64,000 bases of DNA. Source: Halpernia frigidisoli (lineage in GTDB: Bacteria > Bacteroidota > Bacteroidia > Flavobacteriales > Weeksellaceae). Below, piece by piece: positions 1-9,203 of this stretch. Under the pieces are notes generated by a model. That model ran no database searches and was not told the DNA's origin. It was given only the letters and a program-made list of their open reading frames with translations. Positions within the stretch are counted from its first letter, which is position 1. Each line of letters starts with the position of its first letter. The stretch lies in assembly GCF_900113805.1 (NCBI RefSeq), contig NZ_FOQT01000004.1, positions 186,001 to 250,000 on the forward strand, given 5' to 3'. The translations under genes were made by a program, and so were the position numbers.

Positions 1-1077
1 TGTGGTGCAATTCCCGAAGGAACGATTGATTCTGAACTTTTTGGTCATGAAAAAGGCGCTTTTACGGGTGCAACTTCCACCAGAAAAGGCTATTTCGAAG
101 TCGCAGATGGCGGAACAATTTTTCTCGATGAGGTTGGGGAATTGCCTTTGCAAACGCAAGTTCGTCTTTTGAGAGTTTTGGAAAGTGGCGAATTTTTTAA
201 AGTAGGTTCTTCATTGGTTCAAAAAACGAATGTGAGAATTGTTGCTGCAACAAACGTGAATATGATGAGCGCGATTCAAAATAATCGTTTTCGTGAGGAT
301 CTTTATTACCGTTTAAATACCGTTCAAATTGACATGCCTGCTTTGCGCGAAAGAAAAGGCGATATTCATCTACTTTTTAGAAAATTCGCTATTGATTTTG
401 CGGAAAAATACAGAATGCCGGAATTAAAATTGACAGACGACGCAGTCAATTATCTTGAAAATTATCCATTTCCGGGAAATATTCGTCAACTGAGAAATTT
501 AGTGGAACAAGTAACTGTTGTAGAACAAAATAGAGAAATAAACGCCGTTAAATTAGCAGAATATATTCCTGTTCAAAATCAACTTCCGGCGGTAATTCAA
601 AAAAATAATTCGGGAAACGCTTCTTCCTCTTCTGAGTTTAATAATGAGAGGGATATTATGTATAAGATCTTGTTTGATATGCGATCAGATTTAAATGATT
701 TAAAATCTTTAACTTCGGAACTCATTAAAAATAAAGACCAAACAGATTTTAGCAACCATGAAAAAAACTTAATTAATAGAATTTATACCTCGGAAGCGCC
801 GTCACAAAGCTCTAATTCTTTGCTTTATTTTGAAAATAATAATCAAAATTTTAAAAAACAAAGTGTGCAGGAAGATGATGAAGATTATCACGAAGTGGAA
901 GATATCGAAATTGAAGAACCAAAAACAGATTCACTTTCTTTGCAAAATAATGAACGCGAACTGATTGTAAAAGCTTTAGAAAAACACAAAGGAAGACGAA
1001 ATAAAGCAGCAAATGAACTTGGAATTTCACAGCGAACTTTGTACAGAAAAATAAAACAGTATAATTTAGAAGAATGA
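1..1077 (+). CDS. Sigma-54 dependent transcriptional activator, Fis family (5' truncated by window edge)
   Basis: The reading frame is already open at base 1, so the first ATG-like codon inside the window is not the start; 358 C-terminal residues are visible. They begin inside the AAA+ domain: the sigma-54 contact motif GAFTGA is encoded at bases 55-72, Walker B (GGTIFLDE) follows near residues 37-44, and the arginine-finger stretch [10 protein letters not shown] lies near residues 97-106. A low-complexity acidic linker follows. The last 40 residues form a Fis-type helix-turn-helix ([13 protein letters not shown]). Such proteins hydrolyse ATP to remodel the RNA polymerase-sigma54 closed complex. 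The stop codon overlaps the next start (ATGA), so it is co-translated with lptE. The N-terminal sensor domain, if any, lies outside the window. Confidence 0.93.
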   Translation, partial: CGAIPEGTIDSELFGHEKGAFTGATSTRKGYFEVADGGTIFLDEVGELPLQTQVRLLRVLESGEFFKVGSSLVQKTNVRIVAATNVNMMSAIQNNRFREDLYYRLNTVQIDMPALRERKGDIHLLFRKFAIDFAEKYRMPELKLTDDAVNYLENYPFPGNIRQLRNLVEQVTVVEQNREINAVKLAEYIPVQNQLPAVIQKNNSGNASSSSEFNNERDIMYKILFDMRSDLNDLKSLTSELIKNKDQTDFSNHEKNLINRIYTSEAPSQSSNSLLYFENNNQNFKKQSVQEDDEDYHEVEDIEIEEPKTDSLSLQNNERELIVKALEKHKGRRNKAANELGISQRTLYRKIKQYNLEE

Positions 1078-1628
1078 TAATTAAAAATTTAAAAAATGCA
1101 GGAAAAAGCAGGCTGAAAATCTTTTGCCTTTTGCCTTTTTACTTGTTACTTCAAAGTTGTTATTCATTCACAGGTTCTTCTTTAAGTCCTGAAACGAAAA
1201 CAGTTCAGATCAATACTTTTCCTAATAATGCGCCTTTGGTCAATCCAAATTTATCGCAGCAGTTTTCTATTGATCTGCAAAACAGATTTTTACAGAGAAC
1301 AACTTTAAAGGGAACAAAGACCAGTCCTGATATTTTAATTGAAGGTTCTATCACCAATTACAGTATTTCGCCAACCACAATCTCTACTTCCGTGGATGCG
1401 CCGGGTGGGATTTTACAGGCGGCACAAAATAAGCTTACAATAACTGTTCAGGTTCACTATGAAAATCATGTGAAAGATGAAGAGACAAAAAGTTTTGACC
1501 GTCAATATTCCGATGAAGCCGTTTTTAGCAGTGATCTGGATATTAATCAGATAGAAACTACACAGGTAAAGCTTGTGAATGAGAGAATTATCAATAAAAT
1601 TTTTAACGACATTGTAGCCAATTGGTAA
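1074..1628 (+). CDS. lptE: LptE-like LPS-assembly lipoprotein
   Basis: This 184-residue exported protein has a basic N-terminus, a hydrophobic core and a lipobox-like end (LLLQSC) near residues 24-29, so it is predicted to be an outer-membrane lipoprotein. Size, the YSFTGSSL start after the Cys and the following beta-rich region with DILIEGSI and NKLTITVQV fit the LptE family, which plugs the LptD barrel in lipopolysaccharide export. It overlaps the sigma-54 regulator by 4 nt upstream. Its TAA shares its last A with the next ATG, so the three genes look like one translationally coupled operon. The order regulator-lptE-TPR protein is, from memory, common in flavobacteria. The family call rests on overall resemblance and context, not on a catalytic motif. 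Confidence 0.8.
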   Translation: MIIKNLKNAGKSRLKIFCLLPFYLLLQSCYSFTGSSLSPETKTVQINTFPNNAPLVNPNLSQQFSIDLQNRFLQRTTLKGTKTSPDILIEGSITNYSISPTTISTSVDAPGGILQAAQNKLTITVQVHYENHVKDEETKSFDRQYSDEAVFSSDLDINQIETTQVKLVNERIINKIFNDIVANW

Positions 1629-3307
1629 TGAATAACAGAATTTTAGAAATTGTAAAAAACACAGAACTGTTAAACGTGGATGATATTGAAATTTTAGAAA
1701 AAGAAATTTCAAAATATCCTTTCATACAGAGCTTTCGCGCGGTTCAGCTTCTTGCAACGCATCGTTTTCAGGATCAAAATTATACAGGTAAATTATCTCA
1801 AACTGCAGCTTTTACGACAGATAAAAAGATTTTATACCAACTGATTCATCAGAAAGAAATTAAAAAAGAAAAGGTTGCAATTAGTGAAGAAGTTAAAAAT
1901 AAGACGATTACAGAGGAAATTTCTCCCGTTTCAAAAGTTGAAAAGCTAAACGAGACATCTAAGTCAAAATATCAGGAAATTGAAATAGAGCAGGTTGATT
2001 TCCCAAAACAGGTTTTTATCGATGGTGAACTTAACAGAATTTTATTTGAAGGAGAAGAAAACTTTTTAAATGAAGAAACTGAGGTTATCGATCTTGAAGC
2101 CACTCAAGAATCAGGGGAAATTGTTACTTTTTCTAAAGATGGAAGTTCTGGAGAGTTTAAAAGTGAAAAGATAGAAATTCTTTCAATACCAATTGATTCT
2201 GAACCATTAAATAGATTAGCTGAGGAAAACACAGAGTCTTTACCTGAAAATTTAATTAGTATAGAAAATAGTTTTCAGGAGATTGACGAAAAAAATAATT
2301 TTACCAAGGAAAATTCAAAAGAAAATACGGATAATAATAAGAACGATTTGTCAGATTCAACAGCAAAATTTACCGCTGAAACAATCATTAATGAAGATCA
2401 AATAAAATCTGAAGAAGAAATTGTGGAAAGTGGTTCTGAATTGAGTTTTCATGGAGAAACTGAGTTTTTACCAAATATAAAAATTGAAATTAAAAAAGAG
2501 GTGACGCCCTATTTAAGGCCAGAAAATAAAATCAGCAAACATGAAGCAGAAATGCAAAAATTAATTGCTGAGGTTGAAGCCAAAATGAAAAAAGAACCGT
2601 CCAAAAAAACGGAAATAGACGATTATTCAATAAATAATGATTTAAATTTCACGGGAATTTCGCATGATGAATCACCAGAAATTTTAGCTAAAAATGAAGA
2701 TTCTCCTGATATTTCTGACAAACAAATTTCAGCTGAACAGCCTAAACCTGAATGGAAACCGCTTGATCTTTCTTCGAAAAAAAGCACTTTTAGAAATAAT
2801 GAAATTCTAAAAAGTGATAAATCAGAATTACCGGAAGAAATTGAACAGAACTATTCAGAAGAATCTCACTCAGATGTTGAAGATTTGGCAAATTCAAAAG
2901 TTTTTGAATCAACACCTGAAAATATTGTAGAAGAGCCAAAAGAAATTAGCGCTGTAATCGAAGAAAGTAATGTGCCTGTTTTTTTTAATACGTGGCAAAA
3001 CTGGCTTAAATTAAAACCTGAACCTCCTGTTTTAAAAGAAGATAGCAAACTAAAAGCAATCGAAAATTTTATTGAAAGAGAACCTAGAATTTCAAAGTTA
3101 AAAGATGAAAATTCGTTTGTTGTAAAAGAAAGAGGCGATAATATTTCGCATTTAATGACAGAAACTTTAGCAAATTTATATCTGGATCAAAAACTTTACA
3201 CCAAAGCTCAAAAAGCTTTCGAACTCTTAATTGAAAAAGATCCTGCAAAAGCTGATAGATTTAGAGAAAAAATTCAGAATATAAAATCATTGAAAAATCA
3301 AAAGTAA
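1628..3307 (+). CDS. Acidic low-complexity protein with C-terminal TPR-like region
   Basis: Translation most likely starts at the ATG at 1628, which overlaps the lptE stop (TAATG); an upstream TTG at 1622 is in frame but less likely. The 559-residue product has a conserved-looking N-terminus (about 70 residues, including SKYPFIQSFRAVQLL), then a very long Glu/Lys/Ser-rich disordered stretch. The final 45 residues are helical and resemble one TPR unit (LANLYLDQKLYTKAQKAFELLIEKDP). There is no signal peptide, so it is probably cytoplasmic. Its role is unknown; co-occurrence with lptE suggests an envelope-biogenesis link but nothing in the sequence proves it. In related genomes I would expect secG and groESL next, but here a convergent gene follows at once. 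Confidence 0.75.
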   Translation: MNNRILEIVKNTELLNVDDIEILEKEISKYPFIQSFRAVQLLATHRFQDQNYTGKLSQTAAFTTDKKILYQLIHQKEIKKEKVAISEEVKNKTITEEISPVSKVEKLNETSKSKYQEIEIEQVDFPKQVFIDGELNRILFEGEENFLNEETEVIDLEATQESGEIVTFSKDGSSGEFKSEKIEILSIPIDSEPLNRLAEENTESLPENLISIENSFQEIDEKNNFTKENSKENTDNNKNDLSDSTAKFTAETIINEDQIKSEEEIVESGSELSFHGETEFLPNIKIEIKKEVTPYLRPENKISKHEAEMQKLIAEVEAKMKKEPSKKTEIDDYSINNDLNFTGISHDESPEILAKNEDSPDISDKQISAEQPKPEWKPLDLSSKKSTFRNNEILKSDKSELPEEIEQNYSEESHSDVEDLANSKVFESTPENIVEEPKEISAVIEESNVPVFFNTWQNWLKLKPEPPVLKEDSKLKAIENFIEREPRISKLKDENSFVVKERGDNISHLMTETLANLYLDQKLYTKAQKAFELLIEKDPAKADRFREKIQNIKSLKNQK

Positions 3308-3916
3308 TTAGTTTACAGTAAGCTTATTATTTTTAGTCCGGAATTTGCGCCAAAGCTTTTTCCCGAAATAGAAGACTGCAAAAATTATTAAAACAGCGAT
3401 CACAAAGGCAATCACCGGAAGTGCCAATGCCAAATAAGACATCAAACCTGCGCCGAAAGTTTCAGTTGTTGCAACGACGGAATTTCCCAAACCTGCCGTT
3501 GTAGCCGTAGAAGCAGCGCGTGTTCCGGCAAAACCAGAACTTATTGCGGCTGCAGTTCCGCCACCCGCAATAATCGCCAAACCCCAATGTGGAAAAGCGC
3601 CCAAATCAGCGAATTGACTTGCAAACATTATAGAACCCGCAATAGTCGCTAACGGGATAGAAATAGTGTCTAAAAGATGATCAATAAAGGGAATATAATA
3701 TGCAATAATTTCTACAACCGTCGCTATGCCAGTTGTGATCAACGCAGGTAAACCGGAAAGCCATTGAAAATTTTCACCAGTGGAAATCCATCCAAAATGA
3801 AGCGCTAAACTAACGGCAAACATCGGCAAAAAAACTCGGAAACCACTTGCTGCAGCCAAACCGATACCGATAAAAGCACTCATTAAATAGGGCAAAAAAG
3901 TAAAATGTTCGGTCAT
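3308..3916 (-). CDS. DUF4126 family integral membrane protein
   Basis: This 202-residue protein has four to five hydrophobic segments (roughly residues 10-30, 55-75, 85-105, 112-130 and 160-185) and a basic C-terminal tail (KKLWRKFRTKNNK), suggesting a cytoplasmic C-terminus. The GIGLAAASGFRVFLPMF start and the glycine/alanine-rich middle (AIIAGGGTAAAIS) match the DUF4126 family as I remember it. No function is established for that family. The stop abuts the convergent upstream operon end with no spacer, so the two transcripts overlap at their 3' ends. Confidence 0.8.
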   Translation of the reverse strand: MTEHFTFLPYLMSAFIGIGLAAASGFRVFLPMFAVSLALHFGWISTGENFQWLSGLPALITTGIATVVEIIAYYIPFIDHLLDTISIPLATIAGSIMFASQFADLGAFPHWGLAIIAGGGTAAAISSGFAGTRAASTATTAGLGNSVVATTETFGAGLMSYLALALPVIAFVIAVLIIFAVFYFGKKLWRKFRTKNNKLTVN

Positions 3917-3954
3917 TTTTCATTGTTTAGAAAAATAAATTTACAACAAAACAA

Positions 3955-4329
3955 CTATACTTTCTTCTTTTTTAATTCACATAGTTTTAGAAAGTTGGAT
4001 TCAATTTCCTCAAAATGTTTTGGTTTTACAGGGGAAATATAAAATAACATAGCCGAAGAATTATCGCCAAATGTATCTTTAAATTCAGTTTTATTTAAAC
4101 GAAATGCTTCCCGCAAAAGTCTTTTTATCCGGTTTCTGTCGACTGCTTTTTTATAAAATCTTTTAGAAACAGAAACGCCAAACTGTAAATTTTCGGCCAA
4201 ATTTTCTTTTAAAAAAATAATTCTCAAATTACCACAGGTTTGCCATTTTCCTTTTTCAAATAGAAGGGAAATTTCTTTCTTTTGCTTTAATTTTTCTTCC
4301 TTTGAATAGCCAAATTCTTTCAAAATCAA
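3955..4329 (-). CDS. rnpA: Ribonuclease P protein component
   Basis: This 124-residue basic protein carries the RnpA signature RNRIKRLLREAFR near residues 64-76, preceded by FGVSVSKRFYKKAVD. It binds the catalytic RNase P RNA and helps remove 5' leaders from pre-tRNAs. The N-terminal SKEEKLKQKKEISLLFEKGK is also typical. Its start overlaps the tcdA stop by 4 nt, so it is the last gene of a tatD-like/tcdA/rnpA operon. It is not adjacent to rpmH or to an origin region, unlike the arrangement in many bacteria. Confidence 0.95.
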   Translation of the reverse strand: MILKEFGYSKEEKLKQKKEISLLFEKGKWQTCGNLRIIFLKENLAENLQFGVSVSKRFYKKAVDRNRIKRLLREAFRLNKTEFKDTFGDNSSAMLFYISPVKPKHFEEIESNFLKLCELKKKKV

Positions 4330-5054
4330 TTTTCTTTTTCTATTAAATAATTAATGACTTCTGACGCAGCAAACAGGCCGAAAAGTGCGGGAATATAGCT
4401 GATGGTGCCATAAAACGACTTTTTATAATTTTTGCCATCGGTTAAATGTAAACTTTCTTCTTCCTGAATTTCCGTAGAAAAAACACAGCGAATTCCTTTG
4501 TCAATTTTTTCTTTTTTCAAACGTTTTCTCACTTGTTTTGCCAAAAAACAATGGTTAGTTTTACTGATATCACGTACCAAAATTTTACTTGGATCAAGCT
4601 TTCCACCAGCGCCCATGGAACTCACCACTTTTATCCTGTTTCGTTTTGCTAATTTCAGTAATTCAATTTTCGGGCTTAAACTGTCGATGCAATCTACGAT
4701 GTAATCAAAGTTTTGATTTTCAATTAAATCCGACATTTCTTCCGGATTCAGAAAATTGTTAATTTTTTTGATTTTTATTTCAGGATTAATATCCAGCAAC
4801 CGCGATTCCATCACATCAGCTTTATCCAAACCAAGCGTCGAATGAAGAGCCGGAAGTTGGCGGTTTATGTTTGTTAAATCAACCGTATCGCCATCTACGA
4901 TTGATAAAACACCAATTCCTGAACGTGCTAAAAATTCTGCAGCAAAAGAACCGACGCCGCCTAAACCGACTACTAAAACATTGGCATTTTTTAAATTTTC
5001 AATGCCTTTTTTATTGATTAAAAGTTCGGTGCGCTCAAGCCAGTTTTTATCCAT
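4326..5054 (-). CDS. tcdA: tRNA threonylcarbamoyladenosine dehydratase, ThiF/E1-like
   Basis: This 242-residue protein has the Rossmann nucleotide motif GLGGVGS at residues 30-36 and the E1-like adenylation features DGDTVDLTNINRQ and VDCIDSL. Proteins of this size and pattern are TcdA/CsdL, which use ATP to cyclise t6A37 of ANN-decoding tRNAs to ct6A. The C-terminus contains the typical stretch GTISYIPALFG. It lies 5 nt after the TatD-like gene and overlaps rnpA by 4 nt, so an RNA-maturation theme is shared with rnpA. Other ThiF-family roles such as MoeB or ThiF are less likely because no partner sulfur-carrier gene is nearby. Confidence 0.9.
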   Translation of the reverse strand: MDKNWLERTELLINKKGIENLKNANVLVVGLGGVGSFAAEFLARSGIGVLSIVDGDTVDLTNINRQLPALHSTLGLDKADVMESRLLDINPEIKIKKINNFLNPEEMSDLIENQNFDYIVDCIDSLSPKIELLKLAKRNRIKVVSSMGAGGKLDPSKILVRDISKTNHCFLAKQVRKRLKKEKIDKGIRCVFSTEIQEEESLHLTDGKNYKKSFYGTISYIPALFGLFAASEVINYLIEKEN

Positions 5055-5059
5055 AAAAT

Positions 5060-5686
5060 CTAAATATTAATACCAATTGTCTGTAAATTTTTGTCAATTA
5101 TTTCATTTAAATCTTCAATTTTTAAATCTTTTATTTCTGCTGCTTTTTGATAAATTATATCAATGTCAATTTCTGCTGCATCAGTTTCTAAAAAGAATTT
5201 TTCTAAAGGAACATATTTAAAAAATAATTGCAAATCTACGTTTTGAAGCAGCGATCTTCCAAAACTAAAATAAAAACCTTTTTCTGAAAGTTGATTTCCA
5301 AGCGTTGATTTTTTATTAAAACCGTGAAATACCATGGGAATATCTGCAAATTGTTTCATACGTAAAACTTCCTGAAACTGTCTAACGCAATGAATGATCA
5401 CCGGTTTTTGTAATTCATTAGCCAAATAAATCTGCTTTAAAAAAGCTTCTTTTTGTAAATCTAAATTTATTTCAACCAAACTATCCAAGCCGCATTCACC
5501 TATGGCGACGCAGTTTTTATTTTCGGCAATCTTCTTTAACCACAAAAGCTGAGATTTAAAATCCGGTAAAATATCTTTTGGGTGAATGCCAGCGGAAAAA
5601 ATAGAATCAGGAATATTCTCTTTAAAATTTAAATTATAAATCCCGGTTTTTGCCAGAAAATGATGGTGAAAATTAAAATGTCCCAT
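5060..5686 (-). CDS. TatD family metal-dependent hydrolase (short form)
   Basis: The 208-residue product has the metal-binding pattern of TatD DNases: FHHHF near the start, AIGECGLD near residue 60, PVIIHCVRQ, MVFHGFNKK and LETDAAE near the end. It is about 50 residues shorter than E. coli TatD, as is common for flavobacterial copies. TatD-like enzymes act as 3'-5' exonucleases on DNA or RNA, but the substrate here is unknown. A minus-strand TATCTTTG box at 5691-5698 sits 4 nt before the ATG, so the mRNA is probably leaderless. It is the first gene of the operon with tcdA and rnpA. Confidence 0.9.
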   Translation of the reverse strand: MGHFNFHHHFLAKTGIYNLNFKENIPDSIFSAGIHPKDILPDFKSQLLWLKKIAENKNCVAIGECGLDSLVEINLDLQKEAFLKQIYLANELQKPVIIHCVRQFQEVLRMKQFADIPMVFHGFNKKSTLGNQLSEKGFYFSFGRSLLQNVDLQLFFKYVPLEKFFLETDAAEIDIDIIYQKAAEIKDLKIEDLNEIIDKNLQTIGINI

Positions 5687-5690
5687 TATT

Positions 5691-5698
5691 CAAAGATA
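5691..5698 (-). promoter_or_regulatory. -7 promoter box for the tatD-like/tcdA/rnpA operon
   Basis: On the minus strand this reads TATCTTTG, matching the Bacteroidetes -7 consensus TAnnTTTG. It lies 4 nt upstream of the start codon at 5686, which implies a leaderless or nearly leaderless transcript. No clear TTTG -33 element is seen. Confidence 0.55.
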
Positions 5699-5765
5699 AA
5701 AAAACTAAAACCATTTAAACACGTGTTTATTTTTTGTAAATTTAAAGATTAGAAAATAGTTTTAG

Positions 5766-6392
5766 ATGAAGAAAAAATTTACTGATAAACAAATTCATAT
5801 TCTGGATGTTGCGGAAGAATTAATTGCAAAAAAGGGTTTTGAAGGAACCTCCGTACGCGATATTTCGACTAAGGCGCAGATCAATGTGGCAATGATCTCC
5901 TACTATTTTGGCTCGAAGGAAAAAATGATGTCTTATCTTTATCAATACCGCGTTCAGCGCACCAAAGAAGGTTTTTCAGAATTTTCTGAAACCATTAAAG
6001 AAGGCCGCCCGGAAATGCAGATGAAGGAAATTATAAAGTTCTTAATTCATCAGTTATTTAAATATAATTATTTTCATGGTTTTGTAACGCAGGAATTAAG
6101 GCACACAGAACATTTAAAGGATGATCTTTTGGCTTTTTATCAGATCTGTGCGAATAAAATTGATGATGTTGTGAAGAAGGGTTTGGTGAGTGGTGCTTTT
6201 ACAAATATTCCGAAATCTGAGGACATTCTTACCTTAATTTTAGGCTCAACTTTGTTTGTTATCAGAAATAAAAATTTTTACGAATTGTATGTGCGGGAAG
6301 GTGATGAAAATTACTTATTAGCGGCTGAAAAAAAAGTGCAGGAAAATCTTTTGACCAGTATTTTTGCGCTTTTAGGTTATACCTTACAATAA
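5766..6392 (+). CDS. TetR/AcrR family transcriptional regulator
   Basis: This 208-residue protein begins with a TetR-type DNA-binding domain: ILDVAEELIAKKGFEGTSV, then RDISTKAQINVAMISYYFGSKEKM, where the helix-turn-helix and the YYFGSKE turn are characteristic. The rest is an all-helical ligand-binding and dimerisation domain without a recognisable ligand motif. It is transcribed divergently from the tatD-like operon. No efflux pump is adjacent, so its target is unknown; it could act on itself or on distant genes. Confidence 0.92.
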   Translation: MKKKFTDKQIHILDVAEELIAKKGFEGTSVRDISTKAQINVAMISYYFGSKEKMMSYLYQYRVQRTKEGFSEFSETIKEGRPEMQMKEIIKFLIHQLFKYNYFHGFVTQELRHTEHLKDDLLAFYQICANKIDDVVKKGLVSGAFTNIPKSEDILTLILGSTLFVIRNKNFYELYVREGDENYLLAAEKKVQENLLTSIFALLGYTLQ

Positions 6393-6438
6393 AAATAGTT
6401 AAAATATCTTAAATATAAAGGGATTGGGAAAAAAATTC

Positions 6439-6446
6439 TATTTTTG
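6439..6446 (+). promoter_or_regulatory. -7 promoter box for bamD
   Basis: TATTTTTG matches the Bacteroidetes TAnnTTTG box, 47 nt upstream of the bamD ATG. The expected TTTG about 19 nt upstream is not clear. Confidence 0.5.
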
Positions 6447-6493
6447 CAAATCGAAAAGTTCAGTGAAGAAAAATATGCGCTGAAATATACCTT

Positions 6494-7489
6494 ATGAAAA
6501 AATACATCATCATAGTTTTAGCGTTTTTTGTGGTAAGTTCTTGTAACAGACAACAGGATCAGGCGATGAAAAGTGCAGACAAAGATTTTATTTTAAAAGT
6601 AGCAAATGAGAATTTCGCTAATAAAAAATGGAAAGATGCGCTTGCGCTTTATGACCGTTTACCGAAATTAGTAGCCGGAACTGATGATGCGCCAAATGTC
6701 GTTTTCAACTCTGCATATGCGAATTATTACGATGAAAATTACATCCTTGCAGGTCAGCAATTTAAAAATTTCTCCTTAAATTTTGTTGATGACAGCCGTA
6801 AAGAAGAGGCAGCTTATATGTCCGCTTTGTGCTATTATCAAGGTTCTATGCAATATAATTTAGATCAAAAAAGTACAGAATCAGCAATCAATCAATTACA
6901 GGAATTCTTAAATGGCTATCCAAATTCTGAGCGTTCTAAAAACATTTCTCAGTTAATTGATGAATTGTCTTACAAATTAGAATTCAAAGCTTACGAAAAT
7001 GCACGTCAGTATTATAAAATGGCAGATTATAAAGCGGCAAACGTAACTTTTGAAAATGTTTTAAATGATTTCCCAGCCACGAAATTGCGTCCGAAAATTG
7101 TAGATTTTATTTTAAAATCAAGATACGAACTGGCGATGAATTCTGTTTATGATTTAAAATCAGACAGAATTGATAACGCATTGTCTTACACTTATACTGT
7201 TGAAAAAGATTTACCAAACAGTGAATATTCTTCAACAGCAGTAAAATACAGACAAAATCTGGAAGCTGAAAAAGTGAAATTTAACAAAGTAAAAATCGAA
7301 GTTGATGCCCGGAAAGCAGAACTTTCTCAAAAACAAAAAATAGCTCTTGAAAAAGTTACTGCTGACGAAACGCAGAAAGCTCAGGCAAAAGACCAGGTGA
7401 GAGCTGAAAACAAGGCAAACCAAACTTTAAGAGATAGTGCGAAATTAGTAACACCACCGCCAGCTGCTACTTTTAAAATTAGAAGATAA
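6494..7489 (+). CDS. bamD: Outer membrane protein assembly factor BamD
   Basis: This 331-residue lipoprotein has a signal peptide ending in a lipobox with Cys17 (VVSSC). TPR-like helical repeats follow over residues 25-260 (for example KKWKDALALYDRLPKL, YYKMADYKAANVTFENVLNDFP and a FLNGYPNSERS turn), as in BamD/YfiO. A charged coiled-coil tail rich in Lys, Ala and Glu follows, and the protein ends PPPAATFKIRR. BamD is the essential lipoprotein partner of BamA in beta-barrel insertion. It precedes rpoZ, coaBC, porD and recN, an order I recall as common in flavobacteria. The extended C-terminal tail makes it longer than E. coli BamD (about 245 residues). Confidence 0.93.
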   Translation: MKKYIIIVLAFFVVSSCNRQQDQAMKSADKDFILKVANENFANKKWKDALALYDRLPKLVAGTDDAPNVVFNSAYANYYDENYILAGQQFKNFSLNFVDDSRKEEAAYMSALCYYQGSMQYNLDQKSTESAINQLQEFLNGYPNSERSKNISQLIDELSYKLEFKAYENARQYYKMADYKAANVTFENVLNDFPATKLRPKIVDFILKSRYELAMNSVYDLKSDRIDNALSYTYTVEKDLPNSEYSSTAVKYRQNLEAEKVKFNKVKIEVDARKAELSQKQKIALEKVTADETQKAQAKDQVRAENKANQTLRDSAKLVTPPPAATFKIRR

Positions 7490-7493
7490 GTTG

Positions 7494-7501
7494 TATCTTT
7501 G
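7494..7501 (+). promoter_or_regulatory. -7 promoter box for rpoZ
   Basis: TATCTTTG lies 29 nt upstream of the rpoZ ATG and just after the bamD stop. A TTTT at 7471-7474, 19 nt upstream, is one base off the TTTG -33 consensus. This suggests rpoZ has its own promoter within the bamD-rpoZ unit. Confidence 0.6.
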
Positions 7502-7530
7502 CGCACTTCAAATAAAATAAATACCTCAAA

Positions 7531-7854
7531 ATGAGCATAAAAGATTCTAAAGCCGAGCTAAGTACAGTAACGTACGACAAAGATAAAATCGAGAAAAAAG
7601 TAGGTTCTATCTACGAAGCGATCGTTATTATGGGTAAAAGAGCAGAGCAGGTAAATGCAGAGATCCGTGCAGAACTTCATGGTAAATTAGACGAATTTGC
7701 GGTTCACAATGCAACTTTAGAAGAAGTATTTGAAAACCGTGAGCAGATCGAAATTTCAAAGCATTACGAAAAATTAGCTAAACCTACATCTATCGCTATT
7801 AAAGAGTGGTTGGATGATGAAATTTATTTCAGAAAAACGGACGATAAACAATAA
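7531..7854 (+). CDS. rpoZ: RNA polymerase omega subunit (Bacteroidetes type)
   Basis: This 107-residue protein contains the omega/Rpb6 helical region (KVGSIYEAIVIMGKRAEQVNAEI, residues about 23-46), which packs on beta-prime. Its size and its place between bamD and coaBC match the annotated omega subunit of flavobacteria. The C-terminal half (SKHYEKLAKPTSIAIKEWLDDEIYF) is specific to this phylum. A strong intrinsic terminator follows at 7876-7915. Confidence 0.9.
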   Translation: MSIKDSKAELSTVTYDKDKIEKKVGSIYEAIVIMGKRAEQVNAEIRAELHGKLDEFAVHNATLEEVFENREQIEISKHYEKLAKPTSIAIKEWLDDEIYFRKTDDKQ

Positions 7855-7875
7855 GTTTTTCTCCACAACAATATC

Positions 7876-7915
7876 AAAATCACAAAAGTTTTTCTTTTGT
7901 GATTTTTGTTTTTTT
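7876..7915 (+). terminator. Intrinsic terminator after rpoZ
   Basis: A 13-bp stem (AAAATCACAAAAG paired with CTTTTGTGATTTT, loop TTTTT) is followed by a T-rich run. It separates rpoZ from coaBC. The A-run on the left arm would also allow some termination in reverse. Confidence 0.85.
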
Positions 7916-7966
7916 AAAGAATTGTTTTATTTAAATTTAAGTAATTTCGTAAAATAGTTTTAAAAT

Positions 7967-9166
7967 ATGACGTCACTTCAAGGTAAGAAAATATTACTCG
8001 GTATTTCCGGCGGAATCGCCGCTTACAAAATGAATTACCTGGTTCGTGATTTCATAAAAGCAGGTGCAGAAGTTCAGGTAATTTTATCACCTTCGGCAGA
8101 AAATTTCGTCTCAAAACTGACCCTTTCCACTTTATCAAAAAAACCGGTTTATTCTGAATTTTATTCACAAAATGGTGAATGGAATAATCACGTAGAGTTA
8201 GCACTTTGGGCTGATATCATATTAATGGCGCCTTGCACAGCGAACACTTTATCTAAAATGGTAAATGGCGCCTGTGATAATTTGTTGCTTGCAGTTTATA
8301 TGTCTGCAAAATCACCCGTTTTTATCGCACCGGCAATGGATCTGGATATGTATAAACATCCATCAACGCTACAAAATTTAGAAAAAGCAGAAGATTTCGG
8401 ACATTTCATAATTCCGGCAGAATTTGGTGAATTGGCAAGCGGACTTGAAGGACAGGGAAGATTGGCGGAAAATGAAACTATTTTAGAAACCATAAATTCT
8501 TTTTTTGACATTAAAGAAACTTTAGCTGGAAAAACAGTTTTAATTACAGCAGGACCAACTTATGAAGCAATTGATCCAGTGAGATTTATAGGTAATCATT
8601 CATCCGGAAAAATGGGGTTTTCTTTGGCGGAAGAAGCGGCAAAACGCGGCGCAAAAGTGATCCTGATTTCGGGTCCGTCAGCTTTAAATATTGAAAATGA
8701 AAATATTACTTTGATTCGTGTGACTTCTTCCAAAGAAATGTTTACAAAGGTTTTTGAATTTTATGAAACGGTTGATATCGCGATTGCGAGCGCAGCCGTA
8801 GCGGATTATGCACCAAAAGAAATTGCTGCGCAAAAAATTAAAAAATCGGATAATTCTATGTTTTTAGAACTGGTGAAAAATCCGGATATTTTAAAAACGA
8901 TGGGTGAAAAAAAATCGCATCAGTTTTTGGTTGGTTTTGCATTGGAAACGAATAATGAGGAAGAAAACGCAAAAGAAAAATTAACAAAGAAAAATTTAGA
9001 TGCGATCGTTTTAAACTCACTTCAGGATGAAGGTGCTGGTTTTAAAAAAGATACTAATCAAATAAAAATAATTACAAAAAGTGAAATTTTAGATTTTACT
9101 TTAAAATCAAAAAAAGCGGTTGCAAAGGATATTTTAGACTTCGTGGAATCTAAAATTTTGAAATAA
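7967..9166 (+). CDS. coaBC: Bifunctional phosphopantothenoylcysteine decarboxylase / phosphopantothenate-cysteine ligase
   Basis: This 399-residue protein has both CoA-biosynthesis domains. Residues 1-180 are the FMN-dependent CoaC decarboxylase: GGIAAYK at the N-terminus, the catalytic His in NHVELALWAD, the APCTANTLSKM loop and IAPAMDLDM in place of the usual PAMN. Residues 190-399 are CoaB, with TAGPTYEAIDPVRFIGNHSSGKMG binding the nucleotide and KIKKSDN carrying the conserved lysine. It converts 4'-phosphopantothenate to 4'-phosphopantetheine through the cysteine adduct. Length is normal. Confidence 0.96.
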   Translation: MTSLQGKKILLGISGGIAAYKMNYLVRDFIKAGAEVQVILSPSAENFVSKLTLSTLSKKPVYSEFYSQNGEWNNHVELALWADIILMAPCTANTLSKMVNGACDNLLLAVYMSAKSPVFIAPAMDLDMYKHPSTLQNLEKAEDFGHFIIPAEFGELASGLEGQGRLAENETILETINSFFDIKETLAGKTVLITAGPTYEAIDPVRFIGNHSSGKMGFSLAEEAAKRGAKVILISGPSALNIENENITLIRVTSSKEMFTKVFEFYETVDIAIASAAVADYAPKEIAAQKIKKSDNSMFLELVKNPDILKTMGEKKSHQFLVGFALETNNEEENAKEKLTKKNLDAIVLNSLQDEGAGFKKDTNQIKIITKSEILDFTLKSKKAVAKDILDFVESKILK

Positions 9167-9203
9167 TTTAATTATATTTCCGTTTTAAAATTTAAATAAA
9201 TAA